In this document: piece after piece, positions 44,874 to 54,093 of the stretch
Position numbering within the stretch: position 1 is the stretch's first letter
Layout: each line of letters begins with the position of its first letter
Assembly: GCF_014192105.1 (NCBI RefSeq)
Contig: NZ_JACHXK010000001.1
Span: 682,001-746,000 of the forward strand
From: Paenibacillus phyllosphaerae
GTDB taxonomy: Bacteria > Bacillota > Bacilli > Paenibacillales > Paenibacillaceae
DNA: 64,000 nt
Reading direction: 5' to 3'
Program-made: the position numbers and the translations under genes
The notes under the pieces: model-generated
What the model saw: only the letters and a program-made list of their open reading frames with translations
The model's database searches: none
What the model was told of the DNA's origin: nothing

Positions 44874-44907
44874 AAGGCTGTTCCCTCCATTGGAAAGGAA
44901 CAGCCTT
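44874..44907. terminator. Terminator of the CDF transporter gene
   Basis: AAGGCTGTTCC (44874-44884) pairs with GGAACAGCCTT (44897-44907). T tracts follow on both strands, the stronger (ATTTTTTTGC) on the plus strand. It is 12 bases past the minus-strand stop at 44919. Confidence 0.8.
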
Positions 44908-44918
44908 CGATTTTTTTG

Positions 44919-45809
44919 CTAGTGGCGCAGCGTTTTTGCTGGTTCTTCGAGCGGTTCGACATGCACATGCACGCTCATGATGTTGTGCTTGCGCTCCATC
45001 TGGCGTTCGATCTCGTCGCTGATCTGATGGCTCTCTACCAAGGAGAGATTCGGGTCGACCTGGACGACGACATCGATCAGCACATTGCTGCCGTGTACGC
45101 GGGCTTTAATATCTTTAATCGAGCGGACGCCGTGCGTGCGTTCGATGGTGCTGCGTAGATTGTACAGCTCATCTTCATTAAACCCGTCGGTTAACGCATG
45201 CGTCGACGAGTAGAAAATCTCCCAGGCGGTCTTGCAGATAATCCCGCCGACGAACAGCGCGGCTACGGGGTCGAGCCAGTGCCAGCCGAATTGGGCGCCG
45301 ATAATCCCGACCGCAGCGCCGACACTGACTAGCGCGTCCGACAGATTATCTTTGGCCGCGGCCATCAGCGCCTGGTTGTTGATCCGCTTAGCCAGCCGCT
45401 TATTATAGAGATAGACGAAGATCATGCAGACCGCAGCGCCAAGCGCCACCCAAGCGGTAATCAGATCCGGCGCTGCCCGGTGATCGGCGAATAACGATCT
45501 GGCTGCCCCGATGAGTACCTGAATGCCGACCGTCGCCATAATGAAAGACGCAATAAGCGCCGCAATGGTCTCCGCGCGAAAATGGCCGTACGGATGATCC
45601 TTGTCCGGCGGCTTCTGCGAAATCCGAAGACCGATCAGCACCGCGGCCGATGCGATAATATCGGTCAAATTATTGAACCCGTCCGCAACCAATGCGGCAG
45701 AGGCGAACCCATATCCAGCGGCAAGCTTCAATGAAGACAATACCAGATAAGCGCCGATGCTGACCCAGGCGCCCTTCTCCCCTTGCTTGATCTCTTGATA
45801 CTGATCCAC
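44919..45809 (-). CDS. Cation diffusion facilitator family metal exporter
   Basis: The 296-aa protein has six predicted membrane helices (~15-210) and a cytoplasmic C-terminal domain (~215-290) rich in His and Asp (HVHVEP). The first metal site motif ADGFNNLTDI and the second AAAKDNLSDALVS have D/N-D pairs in place of the His of zinc exporters, which fits manganese-type CDF proteins such as MneS/YdfM. It would export divalent metal, probably Mn2+, using the proton gradient. No metal regulator is adjacent; a Mn-sensing riboswitch was looked for upstream without success. Confidence 0.85.
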   Translation of the reverse strand: MDQYQEIKQGEKGAWVSIGAYLVLSSLKLAAGYGFASAALVADGFNNLTDIIASAAVLIGLRISQKPPDKDHPYGHFRAETIAALIASFIMATVGIQVLIGAARSLFADHRAAPDLITAWVALGAAVCMIFVYLYNKRLAKRINNQALMAAAKDNLSDALVSVGAAVGIIGAQFGWHWLDPVAALFVGGIICKTAWEIFYSSTHALTDGFNEDELYNLRSTIERTHGVRSIKDIKARVHGSNVLIDVVVQVDPNLSLVESHQISDEIERQMERKHNIMSVHVHVEPLEEPAKTLRH

Positions 45810-45969
45810 AGTCCGCCTGCCTCCTCTCTCCTTCGCTCATCGCCCATGAACTTACACAGTTATTTTCCTTTTTTCCTTCTTACTTGTATGTTACTTGAGC
45901 CGCTTCGTGTGGGTCTAGAGAAACAATGTTGCGGCTTCTCCCACTTTGTGATCGTATGCAACATCTTAA

Positions 45970-46011
45970 ATGGAATGCTGACCGACCTTCGGGTCGCTCA
46001 AACCAATCCAT
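45970..46011 (+). repeat. Single copy of the hairpin motif with replaced stems
   Basis: This 42-base element keeps the loop sequences of the 38-kb repeats (ATGC, TGA, TCA, AACCAA), but the outer stem is ATGGA/TCCAT instead of CTGA/TCAG, and the inner stem is CCGACC-TTC-GGGTCG instead of GTTTCC/GGAAAC. It lies alone in the otherwise gene-free gap 45810-46233, in the sense of the downstream GntR-ABC operon, about 220 bases before its start. Confidence 0.8.
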
Positions 46012-46233
46012 GACTGTGCGCCAAATATCTCCACCGTTAGCAACTCCTACCCTAGCATGTCCGCCTTCGCTCCAAAAGAAACATGCCCCTCCTGTCTTCT
46101 TCGCCGGCTGCCGCGCACGCGGTTATCCATCTATAGCTAAATTTTAACTTTCCCACCAATTGACAGCTTTTGCGCCGCGATGATAACGTTAGTCACATAT
46201 GTTAAGAAGCGAATGATTTAGGGGGGCGCATCC

Positions 46234-46605
46234 GTGATTTCGATGAACGCCGGTCCAATCTATAGCCAGATTGCACAGCGGATTAAAGATGATATTGTCA
46301 GCGGTAAACTGCATGAAGAAGAACAGGTGATGTCCACCAACCAATACGCCTCCTTCTATCAGATCAATCCGGCGACGACTGCGAAGGGATTCGAGCAGTT
46401 GGAGGAAGAAGGCATCTTATATATGAAGCCCGGCATCGGCATGTTCGTCAGCCGGAACGCGCGCGATAAGGTGCTCGCCGAGCGGAGGCAGCAGTTCTTC
46501 GCGAAGATCGTCGACCCGATGATCGAGGAGGCGTACAAGATCGGCATGCCGCTGAAGGAGATTATTGCAAGACTGGAACAGCAAGAAGGAGCGAAGGATT
46601 CATGA
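46234..46605 (+). CDS. GntR-family (YtrA subfamily) transcriptional regulator
   Basis: The 123-aa protein has a winged helix domain (~5-75, PIYSQIAQRIKDDIVSGKL... MSTNQYASFYQINPATTAKGF) and only a short helical tail for dimerisation, which defines the YtrA type. Such regulators typically repress their own ABC transporter operon, and the two ABC genes follow with a four-base overlap. GTG 46234, seven bases from GGGGGG, is the best start; ATG 46243 is the alternative. The inducing signal is often a cell-wall antibiotic. Confidence 0.9.
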   Translation: MISMNAGPIYSQIAQRIKDDIVSGKLHEEEQVMSTNQYASFYQINPATTAKGFEQLEEEGILYMKPGIGMFVSRNARDKVLAERRQQFFAKIVDPMIEEAYKIGMPLKEIIARLEQQEGAKDS

Positions 46606-47486
46606 GCGTAACCGTGGAATGGAAGGGCTTGGCCAAATCATACGGCGCTCATTCAGCTCTCACGCATGTTAACGGCACCATCGCCGGCAACAAAATCATC
46701 GGCCTGCTCGGCCGCAACGGCTCGGGCAAAACAACCCTTCTCGCGTTAATCAAAGGGCTGCTGCGCCCAACTTCCGGCCAGCTGCTGATCAATGGGCAAG
46801 CACCGTTCGAGAATCGGGCTCTGGCCCGCGAGATTTGTTTCGTCCGCGATTCCCGCATGACCTATGGCTCGTTCAAAGTACGTGAAGCGCTTAAGCTGGC
46901 AAGCGCCTCCTGGCCGAATTGGGATCACGGCTATGCGCTGCATCTGGCTGAGCGGTTCAGCCTGCCGCTTGAGAAGAAGGTGCAAAGCCTGTCGCTCGGG
47001 ATGGAGTCTTCGCTGAACGCGATCATCGGCTTGGCCAGCCGGGCCCCGCTCACGCTGATGGATGAGACTTATAATGGGATGGATGCGCCTTCGCGCTATT
47101 TATTTTACGAGGAACTGCTTGAGGATTATATGCGGTCGCCGCGAATGCTGGTCCTCTCCACGCATCTCATCGAGGAAGTCGGGCGGCTGTTCGAGGAGGT
47201 TGTCCTGGTCGACCAGGGTACGATCGTACTGCACGAGACAACCGAGCAGCTGCTCATGATGACGTACGTGGTCATCGGGACGGCGCCCGACGTGGAGCGG
47301 TTCACCGATTCGCTTCAGGTGCTGCACACCCAGGTGCTCGGCAATATGAAGTCGGCGGTCGTCTTCGGCGAGCTGTCGAAGGAGCAGGAGCGGCTGGCCG
47401 ATCTGTACCATCTGGACATCCAGCCTGTACCGCTGCAAGATATTATCGTTCACTTGACCAGCCGCAAGGAGGTGCCGTCATCATGA
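46602..47486 (+). CDS. ABC transporter ATP-binding protein
   Basis: The 294-aa ATPase has Walker A GRNGSGKTT at ~38-46, a signature LSLGMESSL near 135, Walker B LTLMDETYNG near 155 and the switch His in STHLIEE. The Walker B carries D-E-T instead of the usual D-E-P. It overlaps the regulator (ATGA) and the permease genes. With a YtrA-type regulator and an adjacent membrane protein it forms a small exporter or resistance operon like YtrABC; substrate unknown. Confidence 0.88.
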   Translation: MSVTVEWKGLAKSYGAHSALTHVNGTIAGNKIIGLLGRNGSGKTTLLALIKGLLRPTSGQLLINGQAPFENRALAREICFVRDSRMTYGSFKVREALKLASASWPNWDHGYALHLAERFSLPLEKKVQSLSLGMESSLNAIIGLASRAPLTLMDETYNGMDAPSRYLFYEELLEDYMRSPRMLVLSTHLIEEVGRLFEEVVLVDQGTIVLHETTEQLLMMTYVVIGTAPDVERFTDSLQVLHTQVLGNMKSAVVFGELSKEQERLADLYHLDIQPVPLQDIIVHLTSRKEVPSS

Positions 47487-48208
47487 TGACGAAGCCGATT
47501 TCCCCTGTCGTGCTGACCTGGCAAATTCTCGCCCGAAGCACGTGGCTCACGTTCACGCTCTTCTGGGGGGTCTCGGGAATCCTTACCGTCCTGCTGCTTG
47601 CGGTCGATTCGCCCGGGATCCGGAGCAGCTATTGGGAGCAGGTGTTCGAGGCCCTCAATATCTATGCCTTCGTAGTCGGCGTGCGCGTTACTTACGGACA
47701 TCTCACGATCCTGATGAACCATGGTGTAACCCGCAAACAGATGGCCTTGGCGACCTTGTTGTTCGCGCTCGTATTCACGTTAGCTAACGGCATCATGATG
47801 GGTATCGGTTTTGCGCTTGAGCATGCGGCCTATTCCTCGAACGCCTGGCAGGAAGCGTTCGCGCAGCCGCATCTATTCAAGACTGCCGTTGATTTCCCCG
47901 CCATCGTGGCGGAAGGGCTGATCTTGAGCGCTTCCACTTTTCTGGGCGGCCATTTCATTGCCACGACGTTCTATCGTTTCGGTAAAATCATCGGCATGTT
48001 CAGCATCGGACTGTACCTGCTGATCTCGTTCAGTCTTGAAGTTCGCTCCTACAGCAACGCGATCGTCACGTTTACTAGCGATCTGACACGAAAATCGGAC
48101 TTCACCGCCGCCGAATTCTTCCTCTGGAACGGTGGAGGCATCGCTCTTCTTGCGCTGTTGATCCAATACATGCTGCAGACCACTGAGATTAAGGCAAAGA
48201 CCCGTTAA
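47483..48208 (+). CDS. ABC transporter permease
   Basis: The 241-aa protein has about six hydrophobic segments (near 14-35, 50-75, 90-112, 140-160, 168-188 and 214-232) and no other recognisable motif. It begins in the overlap with the ATPase stop (ATGATGA) after AAGGAGG and is the membrane half of the transporter. Confidence 0.8.
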   Translation: MMTKPISPVVLTWQILARSTWLTFTLFWGVSGILTVLLLAVDSPGIRSSYWEQVFEALNIYAFVVGVRVTYGHLTILMNHGVTRKQMALATLLFALVFTLANGIMMGIGFALEHAAYSSNAWQEAFAQPHLFKTAVDFPAIVAEGLILSASTFLGGHFIATTFYRFGKIIGMFSIGLYLLISFSLEVRSYSNAIVTFTSDLTRKSDFTAAEFFLWNGGGIALLALLIQYMLQTTEIKAKTR

Positions 48209-48258
48209 GGGTCGTCGCTCATGACCCACACGTTGGCCTCATACTAGAATGGATACAA

Positions 48259-48299
48259 AAAGGCATCGCTGGCTCGATTATCGCGCCAGCGATGCCTTT
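48259..48299. terminator. Bidirectional terminator after the ABC operon
   Basis: AAAGGCATCGCTGGC (48259-48273) pairs perfectly with 48285-48299. Both flanks have A/T runs; the convergent zinc-ribbon gene ends at 48304. Confidence 0.85.
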
Positions 48300-48303
48300 G
48301 CTG

Positions 48304-48906
48304 TTAGGTGTGGTTGTGCGCGCCGGTTAGGCTGGTGCCGCATACCACGCAGTTCTTCGCCGTCAGCTCGTTCTCATGGAGACAGCGGCTGCAGATGACG
48401 CGAATCTCGCCATCACTCATCGCCGGCACGGGCGCCGGTTTAGGTTCCTCAAGCGCAAGCGGAATCTCGTCCGACTCTTCCAGCTCATCCTCGACGACTA
48501 CCCGCGGCTCCAACTGGGCCACCGGCGCTCCGCAGTCCGGACAGAAATTCGCCTCGAACGGCACGGCCTTGCCGCAGTTGCCGCATGAACGATCGGCCCG
48601 GATATGTTTGATCCGCTCCTCGATCATCTCGATCTCCATCTGGATCTCATCCAGCTGACGGAGATACCCGTCCACTTCCGCCGCTGGGTCCGCGCTCTCT
48701 GATGCTGCAATTGTATGATTCCGATAAACGGCCTCGCCAATCTGGCGGAAGATGTGCTCCTGATCCTTCTCCTTGCCGGCGATCTGGCCTCTAAGCTTCG
48801 TCACTTCCATCGCCTGCTGTGCCTTGCGCGCCGCCTCTGCAGCGGATTGCTGCGCTTTCTTGGCCGCTTCGGATGCGCCTTGCTTCACTTTATCAAAAAA
48901 GGACAT
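48304..48906 (-). CDS. Coiled-coil protein with two zinc ribbons
   Basis: The 200-aa cytoplasmic protein starts with an alanine/lysine/glutamine-rich helix (~1-45), then a second helix (~80-100), a zinc ribbon CGNCGK...CPDCG (~108-128), an acidic/proline linker and a second ribbon CSRCLHENELTAKNCVVCG (~170-190). The architecture recurs in Firmicutes as a poorly described 'zinc ribbon domain' protein; a scaffolding role is plausible. No operon partner. Confidence 0.75.
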   Translation of the reverse strand: MSFFDKVKQGASEAAKKAQQSAAEAARKAQQAMEVTKLRGQIAGKEKDQEHIFRQIGEAVYRNHTIAASESADPAAEVDGYLRQLDEIQMEIEMIEERIKHIRADRSCGNCGKAVPFEANFCPDCGAPVAQLEPRVVVEDELEESDEIPLALEEPKPAPVPAMSDGEIRVICSRCLHENELTAKNCVVCGTSLTGAHNHT

Positions 48907-49110
48907 GCTCGATCGTCTCCTTTAAGCTTTACGCGATTCGTCTTGATTTCTCCTATTCTATCACAAATCGACAGGTGTTTGCCTCCCCGGCGGGGGCGAA
49001 AGGGTTGTGCCCTCTCGACACCCTTCCTTCTTCTATGGGGGCTTTGCCCCCCGTGCCCCCAAGTACAACCGTTTAATTGGGCTTCGCCCCCTCAACCCCC
49101 TTTGTTATCC

Positions 49111-49392
49111 TCGCCCCTTCCCCCTCCATTGGAGGGGAACCAGAGGGTCATCACCCTCTGGACTCCGATAATAGGCGTGACTCGGGATGCGGCCGTCTTC
49201 GATGTGTCCTTTCGGGCGGTGGCCCGCTTTTGTTTCATTAGCGGATTGCTTCATGCAATCCGCTAATGGAACAAAGCTCACGTTCGAGCTTCGTTCGCGG
49301 CTTGGGTGCCTTGGGGTGGTGACCTGTTGTATTTGTACGCGTGAACTTCCTATCAGATGACCCTCGCTTGACGTCCCCTTCGGGGACACGCT
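49111..49392. repeat. Structured repeat element, copy B
   Basis: The counterpart of the element at 44510-44842. The most striking part is a perfect 14-base stem CATTAGCGGATTGC (49236-49249) with 49255-49268 and loop TTCAT, sitting where copy A has an unrelated stem, between conserved flanks ending in AAAGCTC...GAGCTTCGTTCG. Its terminal hairpin GTCCCC-TTC-GGGGAC is at 49373-49387. Another hairpin, CCAGAGGGT/ACCCTCTGG, is at 49140-49161. Upstream at 48990-49105 are C/G-rich small hairpins absent from copy A. No gene is seen in 48907-49488. Confidence 0.75.
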
Positions 49393-49435
49393 TACGTTTT
49401 GCCTTTTTTTCGTGCTGCGCACTTTAAAACAAATA

Positions 49436-49460
49436 AGCCTGCCGAATTTATCGGCAGGCT
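49436..49460 (-). terminator. Terminator of the CheB-CheR-kinase gene
   Basis: AGCCTGCCGA and its exact complement enclose a five-base loop; the minus strand continues TTATTTGTTTTAAAG. It is 29 bases after the stop. Confidence 0.85.
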
Positions 49461-49488
49461 AGGCTTGGCCTTCTTGGCGAAGGCTGAA

Positions 49489-52400
49489 CTAATGGGTTTC
49501 GCTGGTTTGATTACTTACCAGCGTTTGGGGCTCCATTTGGGGCTGCGTTTGAGATTTCGGGTCGGGTTGAGCCTCGATATCTTCTTCGCTTACTTGCTTC
49601 GCTTCGAGAAGAGGCAAGCCCACATTGGCGGTTGTGCCAATCCCCATCTCGCTTTCGTAGTAGAGCTTGCCTTGGTGGTTCTCGATGATTTTGTAGCTCA
49701 TCATGAGACCCAGGCCCGTGCCCTTCGTCTTCGTCGAGTAGAACGGTTCGCCCAAGCGGTTCAACATCTCGGCCGGGATGCCGCCGCCTTCATCCTTTAC
49801 GCTCGTCCAGACCATATTGCCGTTGATCACGCCGGAATGGATCCGAATCGTGCCGCCGCCCTGCATCGCTTCAATGCCGTTCTTCAGCAAGTTAATGAAC
49901 ACTTGCTTCAGCTGGTTGGCGATCCCTTCGACCAAGAATACGCCCGGCTCGCTGTGCATCTCGATCTGGATATTGCTCATAATCGCCTGCGTCTCGAGCA
50001 GCATGACCACGTCGCTCAGCACGCTGTAGAGGGAAGTCACCTGGAATTCGGCCGCCTGCGGTTTCGCCAGAATGAGCAGCTCGCTGACGATCTGGTCGAT
50101 CCGTTCGAGCTCCATCGTCATAATCGAGATATAATTGCGTTTGTTGTCTTCCTTCATCAGCTTCGTGAAGCCCTTGAGCGATGTCAGCGGATTGCGAATT
50201 TCATGGGCGATGCCTGCGGCCAGCTGGCCGATCGCGGAGAGCATCTCGGATTTGCGCAGCATTTCCTCCGCTTCCTTGCGCTCGGTGATGACTTCCGACA
50301 TCTTCATATAATAGATCGTGCGGCCCTTCTTGATGATCGGATGCAGCTTCGCCTTCTCCCAATAGGTCGAGCCGTCACGGGCCATGCCCGATACTTCGCC
50401 CTCCCACGTCTGACCGGCCTGCAGCTTGCGCCAGATCTCCGCGAACTCCACGCCCGCCGAGGACCAATCGTTCAACATGGACAGATGGTTGCCGATCGTC
50501 TCCTCCTTGCTGTAGGACGAAATGGTATGAAAGGTGCGGTTCGCGAACACGATCGAGCCGTCGAGATCGGTAATGACGACAACGCTCGGGCTTTGGTCCG
50601 TCGCATACGAGAGCTTCAGCAAGTCTTCGTTGATCTTCTTCAGCTCGGTAATGTCCACGAACGTGAGGATGACCCCTTTGGTGAACAGCTCCGTCGTCCG
50701 GTACGGCATAATGCGGATGCTGTACCAGCGCCCCGACTTGCTCTTGACTTCCTTCTCGGTCGACTTGAGCGTCTTGAGCACCTTGCCGGCATCCTTCATG
50801 AAATCATTGTAGTAAAAATTGTGCGAGATATGGCTGAACGGACGGCCGTAATCCACGTCGAGCAGATTAATCTCCTTGGTAACCGCAGGCGTGAAGCGCC
50901 GGATGCACAGTTGCGTATCGAGGAAAATCGTGCCGATCTTCGTGCTGACCAGGAAGTTGTCCATATCGTTGTTGAGCTCGGTCAACTCCTGGATCTTGTA
51001 CTGGTACTCCGCATTGATCGTCACAAGCTCTTCGTTCACCGCCTGCAGTTCCTCGTTCGTGCTCTGCAGCTCCTCGTTGGAGGCGATCAATTCTTCGTTC
51101 GTGCTTTGCAGCTCTTCGCCCGACGTCTCGAGCTCCTCGATCGTCGCCTGCAGCTTCTCTTCGGTCAGACGCAGCTGCTGCTCGAGCCATATCATCTGGC
51201 GGCGCACGTTCTCGTCGACTTCGATCGAGTCCACGATGCTGGCATGGCTCTCCTCGCGCTCGCTAGGCTCGAACAGCACGATGAGCATCCCCTGGAACTG
51301 CCGGTTTAATTGCGAGAAAGGACGCACCGTAATATTGACTTCGCCAGAGCCGAAGAAACTCTCGTAGCGAGCATGTTTCAGAACGACTTCAGCCCCGCCG
51401 TTGCGGAGCTTGCTGACGGCCGTTACGATCGTCATCGCAAGACGCGGATCGAGCATCTTATGGATATTCCAGCTCGGTTTTCCCTCCATCGGTGACAGGT
51501 AGGGCTGCATCTTGCCGGTAATGTGCTTTACATCCAGATTCTCATCAATCAGAATCGATGGGGGCATATGCTCGCTCACAAGCGTTGCGTACAACTCGTC
51601 TGAACGGCGTGTCTCAATGGATTTGGGCATCTCTTTAACCATCCGCTTCGTTAAGTTTTCGGGTTTGCTCGCTGATGCACCCTTGGCTTCAATATGAAGA
51701 GGCTGCCCGCCGACTCCGAATCGGTATGCTCGATGCTGGAAGAAGTTCCACTTGCTGTTATAGGGTTCGAACAGATGATTCAGCCGACCGATCGTTTCAC
51801 TCGGACCTAGGAACAGGAAGCCTGACGGGTTCAGCGCAAAATGAAATAACGACAGCACCTTGCTCTGCATATCGCCTTCCAAATAAATAAGCATATTCCT
51901 GCAAGTAATCAAGTCCAGGTTGCTGAAGGGCGGATCCTTGATCAGATTATGCGGCGCGAAGACGACCATTCTTCGCAGTTCTTTACTGACTTGATAAGTG
52001 TCTCCCTGCTTCACGAAGAAGCGCGCGAGCCGCTCCGCATTGACGGTCCCTTCGATACTCGTCGGGTACACACCGAAATTGGCATATTCGATCGACTGCT
52101 TGTCCACGTCCGTGGCGAAAATTCGGACCGTAAACGAAGCGCCGTCCGAGATCTTGTCGAGCTGTTCGGTAATAAGCATCGCCAAGGAATAGGCTTCCTC
52201 GCCGGTCGAACAACCTGCGGTCCACACCCGAATTTCCTTCTCCTGCGACTTGGTCTCGATGATTTGCGGCAGGACCTGCTCGGCCATGATGCCGAATGCT
52301 TCCGGGTCGCGAAAAAAATTCGTTACATGAATGAGCAAATCTTTGCGCAGCGCAGCCAATTCGTCTTCATTCTCGTTAAAATATTTATAATACCTGGCGA

Positions 52401-53148
52401 CGTTCGGACTGTTGGTCGCATGCATGCGCTTCTCGATCCGTCTCATCAGGCTTGAACGCTTATAATAGCTGAAGTCGATGTTCGTCGCGATCCGTATCCG
52501 GTCGAGAATGCTCGATACAATCTCATCCTTCTCGTCCTCGGTACCCACTTCATGATCACCGATGGAAGACGGGCTCGGTATAAGCGTTGCCGGATAGTTC
52601 AGCTTGGCCGCGATGCCTTCCGGCGACAGGACGTAGTCTACCTGTCCGCTCTGTATGGCGCTTCGGGGCATGCCGTCGAACTTGGCTGTCGCTTCATTCT
52701 GCACGATGACGATCCCGCGCGAACGTTTTAATGCGGCAATGCCTTTGGTCCCATCCGTTCCCGTGCCCGACAATATAATGCCGATGCCTTCCGAGCCTCG
52801 GCCAGATGCCAGCGACTGCAGGAAATAATCAATTGGAAAATGTATCTCGCCTGCCTCAGGGTCTTCGAGATACAGCTTGTCTTGATGGATACGAACTAAT
52901 TTGCGAGGAGGAGCCAAATAAATGGAATTCGAAGCGACCTCTATTCCTTCTTCAACGACTTGAATCGGCATGTCTGTCTGCTTCGACAGAATTTCGTTCA
53001 TTAAGCTCTTGTAATGCGGCGACAAATGCTGCACGATCACAAAAGCCAGCCCCGTATCGGAGCCCACTTCGCGAAACAACGTCTTGAGCCCTTCCAACCC
53101 ACCGGCGGAAGCACCGATGCCAACGACACGAATCTCTTGTTCGCCCAT
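49489..53148 (-). CDS. CheB-CheR-PAS-histidine kinase fusion
   Basis: The 1219-aa soluble protein joins five parts. A CheB methylesterase domain (~1-190) has the triad in GIGASAGG (Ser14), IVQHL and SGTGTDG. A CheR methyltransferase (~215-475) has SLMRRIEKRM and the SAM site WTAGCSTGEEAYSLA. Next are a coiled coil (~640-740, repeated EELQSTNEELIASNEEL), two PAS domains (~740-970) and a histidine kinase whose H-box is GQLAAGIAHEIRNPLTSL with a HATPase of ~120 residues. There are no membrane segments or receiver domain. ATG 53148, six bases from GGAGG, is preferred to 53151. Divergent from a cobalamin-binding protein and a PAS protein, suggesting a shared signalling role. Confidence 0.92.
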   Translation of the reverse strand: MGEQEIRVVGIGASAGGLEGLKTLFREVGSDTGLAFVIVQHLSPHYKSLMNEILSKQTDMPIQVVEEGIEVASNSIYLAPPRKLVRIHQDKLYLEDPEAGEIHFPIDYFLQSLASGRGSEGIGIILSGTGTDGTKGIAALKRSRGIVIVQNEATAKFDGMPRSAIQSGQVDYVLSPEGIAAKLNYPATLIPSPSSIGDHEVGTEDEKDEIVSSILDRIRIATNIDFSYYKRSSLMRRIEKRMHATNSPNVARYYKYFNENEDELAALRKDLLIHVTNFFRDPEAFGIMAEQVLPQIIETKSQEKEIRVWTAGCSTGEEAYSLAMLITEQLDKISDGASFTVRIFATDVDKQSIEYANFGVYPTSIEGTVNAERLARFFVKQGDTYQVSKELRRMVVFAPHNLIKDPPFSNLDLITCRNMLIYLEGDMQSKVLSLFHFALNPSGFLFLGPSETIGRLNHLFEPYNSKWNFFQHRAYRFGVGGQPLHIEAKGASASKPENLTKRMVKEMPKSIETRRSDELYATLVSEHMPPSILIDENLDVKHITGKMQPYLSPMEGKPSWNIHKMLDPRLAMTIVTAVSKLRNGGAEVVLKHARYESFFGSGEVNITVRPFSQLNRQFQGMLIVLFEPSEREESHASIVDSIEVDENVRRQMIWLEQQLRLTEEKLQATIEELETSGEELQSTNEELIASNEELQSTNEELQAVNEELVTINAEYQYKIQELTELNNDMDNFLVSTKIGTIFLDTQLCIRRFTPAVTKEINLLDVDYGRPFSHISHNFYYNDFMKDAGKVLKTLKSTEKEVKSKSGRWYSIRIMPYRTTELFTKGVILTFVDITELKKINEDLLKLSYATDQSPSVVVITDLDGSIVFANRTFHTISSYSKEETIGNHLSMLNDWSSAGVEFAEIWRKLQAGQTWEGEVSGMARDGSTYWEKAKLHPIIKKGRTIYYMKMSEVITERKEAEEMLRKSEMLSAIGQLAAGIAHEIRNPLTSLKGFTKLMKEDNKRNYISIMTMELERIDQIVSELLILAKPQAAEFQVTSLYSVLSDVVMLLETQAIMSNIQIEMHSEPGVFLVEGIANQLKQVFINLLKNGIEAMQGGGTIRIHSGVINGNMVWTSVKDEGGGIPAEMLNRLGEPFYSTKTKGTGLGLMMSYKIIENHQGKLYYESEMGIGTTANVGLPLLEAKQVSEEDIEAQPDPKSQTQPQMEPQTLVSNQTSETH

Positions 53149-53406
53149 CATCTGCCTCCCCGATGTTTAAATCGATCATCCATTAAAATGGCTCCTCCAA
53201 TTTGAGACCCAAAGTGTACGAGATTAATACTCATTAACCATTAAACCCGTTTTCGAAACATGAAACAAGGTTTGTATTCCCAATTTATTTCCCCATTTCA
53301 CCAACCGTCAAAATACCTATTTTTCCGCGGATTTCTACTCTAGCATACGCTTTGAAAACTATTGTAAAATGAGAGCACAATCTAGACTGGCGGAGGTTAA
53401 TTGAAC

Positions 53407-54066
53407 ATGCAGCTCTCAGTCGAAGAATTCGCAGAATTGCTTGTATCAGGCAGCCACAGCGCTGCGATGGAACGGATTGTCCGTTACCGAGTGAACGGCA
53501 TGAACAACCTATTTTTGTGCGAGCAGCTGATCATGCCCGCTATGCGTTATATCGGAGATCTATGGGAGAACAATCTCGTGTCGGTTGCCGATGAGCATCT
53601 GGCATCGGGCGTATGCGACTGGCTGCTCGACAAGTTGGAGCCGATGCTGCCCAGCGTAAGCTCACAGCCCAACCGCGCGATGCTCTTCTGCGTGGAGGGA
53701 GAGATGCATGATCTCGGACTCAAAATGTGCGCCTCCCTCTTCCGTGAATACAATTGGGATGTCCGGTTCTACGGGTCTAATATGCCGCTTGAATATGCGA
53801 TGACCAGCTCGATGAGTTGGAAACCCGACGTCATTGCCATCTCCTTCACGATGGAGGATCAAATTATGCAGGTCAAAAGCTACGTCGAAGCGCTCGAGCA
53901 GCAGCTCCATGGGCCGACGATCATGGTCGGCAGCCGATTGCTCGATACGTATGACCTGCGCCCATACGTATCGCCGAATACCGAATTGATTCCCAATCTA
54001 GTCGATTTATCATCCTGGCTTGCAAGGTATACTACTCTATCATCCGAACTGCAGGAGCTGGGTTAA
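53407..54066 (+). CDS. Cobalamin-binding sensor protein with CarH-type W-x9-EH motif
   Basis: The 219-aa protein has a helical B12-binding cap (~1-85) and a Rossmann cobalamin domain (~88-215). The cap carries Trp53 and Glu63-His64, the W-x9-EH signature of adenosylcobalamin photoreceptors such as CarH and LitR. The base-off ligand His101 is in EGEMHDLG. It lacks the MerR DNA-binding domain of CarH, so it must signal through a partner. ATG 53407 is ten bases from GGAGG; TTG 53401 is possible. It is followed by a PAS protein and is divergent from a CheB-CheR-PAS-kinase. Light sensing is inferred from the motif; oxygen or redox sensing is also possible. Confidence 0.8.
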   Translation: MQLSVEEFAELLVSGSHSAAMERIVRYRVNGMNNLFLCEQLIMPAMRYIGDLWENNLVSVADEHLASGVCDWLLDKLEPMLPSVSSQPNRAMLFCVEGEMHDLGLKMCASLFREYNWDVRFYGSNMPLEYAMTSSMSWKPDVIAISFTMEDQIMQVKSYVEALEQQLHGPTIMVGSRLLDTYDLRPYVSPNTELIPNLVDLSSWLARYTTLSSELQELG

Positions 54067-54093
54067 AGAACACCAATGTCTGGAGAGAGCCTA

